Source: RUG14186 sp964644555 (GTDB taxonomy: Bacteria; Bacillota; Clostridia; Eubacteriales; Anaerofustaceae). From it: a stretch of 23,484 bases of DNA. The translations under genes were made by a program, and so were the position numbers. Location: positions 1 to 23,484 of the forward strand of contig CAZXWI010000015.1 in NCBI GenBank assembly GCA_964644555.1, in the 5' to 3' direction. Shown piece after piece: positions 22,630-23,484 of the stretch (position 1 is its first letter; the number at the start of each line of letters is the position of its first letter). Below the pieces are notes generated by a model. It searched no databases, was not told where the DNA came from, and was given only the letters and a program-made list of their open reading frames with translations.

Positions 22630-23271
22630 ATGAAATATCAATATATATTATTTGACTTTGACGGAACTGTCGCAGATACCAAACAAGGTATTTACGACAG
22701 TGCCGCATATACATTGTCCCAATTCGGGATTACCACCGATAAAGAAACGCTCAGAAAGTTCGTAGGCCCTACATTATGGCATTCCTTTGAAACTCTCTTC
22801 GGTTTTGACAGAGCCGAACAGGAAAGGGCTGTGAATATATACAGGGAGCATTATTCCGAAATAGGTATGTTTGAGGCTGAGCTTTATCCCGATATGTTAT
22901 CTACCTTAAAGAATCTTAAATCCAAGGGTTATAAATTAGGCATTGCAAGTGCCAAGAACGAATCAAGTGTGCTTAAAGCATGCAAATTCTTGGGAGTATA
23001 TGATTTGTTTGATTTGATATTGGGTAGTTTTGAAAACGGAGAGCGCTCCGATAAAAAGAGTTTAATAGATGCGTTATGCGTTGGGCTTAACGTTGATGAT
23101 ATGAAAAAATGTGTTTATATCGGTGACAGTTATACCGATTGCATAGGAGCAAATGAACATAATATGGATTTTATTGCAGCATTGTATGACCGAGATGAGT
23201 CAGAGTTTGACGGATATGAGTGCACCTATAAGGCATATGAAGTGGGCGATATAACAAAATATGTAATATGA
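22630..23271 (+). CDS. HAD-superfamily hydrolase, phosphoglycolate-phosphatase (Gph)-like
   Basis: A 213-residue cytosolic phosphatase of HAD subfamily IA. Motif I is FDFDGTVADT with nucleophile Asp9 and Asp11; a helical C1 cap spans about 15-85; motif II is GIASAKNESS; motif III Lys is in GERSDKKSLI; motif IV is YIGDSYTDCIGA with the Mg2+-binding acids. The cap sequence VGPTLWHSFETLFG is like PgmB/Gph members, but substrate cannot be assigned. The ATG lies two bases after the stop of the LRR gene, with no convincing ribosome binding site, so it is probably translated by coupling within the same transcript. Length is typical (210-220). Confidence 0.92.
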   Translation: MKYQYILFDFDGTVADTKQGIYDSAAYTLSQFGITTDKETLRKFVGPTLWHSFETLFGFDRAEQERAVNIYREHYSEIGMFEAELYPDMLSTLKNLKSKGYKLGIASAKNESSVLKACKFLGVYDLFDLILGSFENGERSDKKSLIDALCVGLNVDDMKKCVYIGDSYTDCIGANEHNMDFIAALYDRDESEFDGYECTYKAYEVGDITKYVI

Positions 23272-23292
23272 GAAATTTTTTTATAATATTTA

Positions 23293-23321
23293 TTGCAAAA
23301 CTTCTTCAAATGTGGTAATAT
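23293..23321 (+). promoter_or_regulatory. Promoter of the tRNA cluster
   Basis: TTGCAA (23293-23298), 17 bases, TAATAT (23316-23321), ten bases before the first tRNA. Confidence 0.6.
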
Positions 23322-23330
23322 TATAAAAGC

Positions 23331-23417
23331 GCCGAAGTGATGGAATTGGCAGACGTGGCGGACTCAAAATCCGTTGGTAGCGATACCGTGGGGGTTCAAG
23401 TCCCCCCTTCGGCACCA
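23331..23417 (+). tRNA. tRNA-Leu(CAA)
   Basis: An 87-base class II tRNA. The acceptor GCCGAAG (23331-23337) pairs with CTTCGGC (23407-23413), followed by discriminator A and an encoded CCA. The anticodon stem GCGGA/TCCGT holds the loop CTCAAAA, giving anticodon CAA, which reads the UUG leucine codon. The long variable arm (GGTAGCGATACC region) and GGTTCAAGTCC T arm are typical of tRNA-Leu. Confidence 0.97.
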
Positions 23418-23431
23418 TTTTTATTTTTTGT

Positions 23432-23484
<53 letters not shown>

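Overview
This is a low-GC (roughly 38%), densely packed chromosomal segment of a Gram-positive anaerobe, most likely a Clostridia gut-type bacterium (Oscillospiraceae/Ruminococcaceae are plausible; I cannot fix the genus). The basis is a valS T-box leader, a K+-dependent-type membrane pyrophosphatase, a BlaI/M56 sensor pair, consensus sigma-A promoters, strong GGAGG ribosome binding sites and a CCA-encoding tRNA-Leu. Most of the window looks like ordinary core genome. The first ~1.4 kb (VOC enzyme, decayed spacer, Ogt) looks more accessory.

Layout. 1-1400: the end of a VOC/glyoxalase-type gene, a 415-bp spacer holding apparent coding debris, and an O6-alkylguanine-DNA alkyltransferase gene closed by a terminator. 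1400-3960: a self-regulated two-gene operon, BlaI-type repressor plus M56 (BlaR1-like) membrane metalloprotease, preceded by two GTCTA-N6-TAGAC operators; its sensor region is not a penicillin-binding domain. 3972-6566 (minus): clpB. 6749-9092: secG-hppA operon, with a membrane pyrophosphatase whose residues predict K+ dependence and probably Na+ pumping. 9116-9946: a monocistronic, divergent YidC/Oxa1-like membrane insertase behind a perfect consensus promoter. 10024-12325: a DUF1538 membrane protein (two homologous halves) overlapping a tandem P-II-like signalling protein, an arrangement that recalls AmtB-GlnK. 12342-15238 (minus): valS with a complete T-box leader. 15248-19753: a lipoprotein-like single-pass membrane protein with six copies of an LDxIL-x-R motif in its cytoplasmic part, a Ppx/GppA-family phosphatase, and an unrecognised polytopic membrane protein. 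19786-20219 (minus): rsfS. 20230-23271: a single-domain rhodanese, a secreted/anchored leucine-rich-repeat receptor-like protein with an Fn3-like stalk, and a HAD phosphatase. 23293-23484: a tRNA cluster, Leu(CAA) then Ala(GGC), the latter cut by the window end.

How genes work together. secG-hppA and the YidC-like gene all concern membrane protein export and membrane energisation. clpB, valS and rsfS are housekeeping genes for protein quality control and translation. The most unusual material is the LDxIL motif array (echoed once in the tail of the LRR protein), the DUF1538/tandem P-II pair, and the YidC-like paralogue with Lys at the usual groove Arg position. All functional statements rest on reading the translations and DNA by eye; no database search was run.
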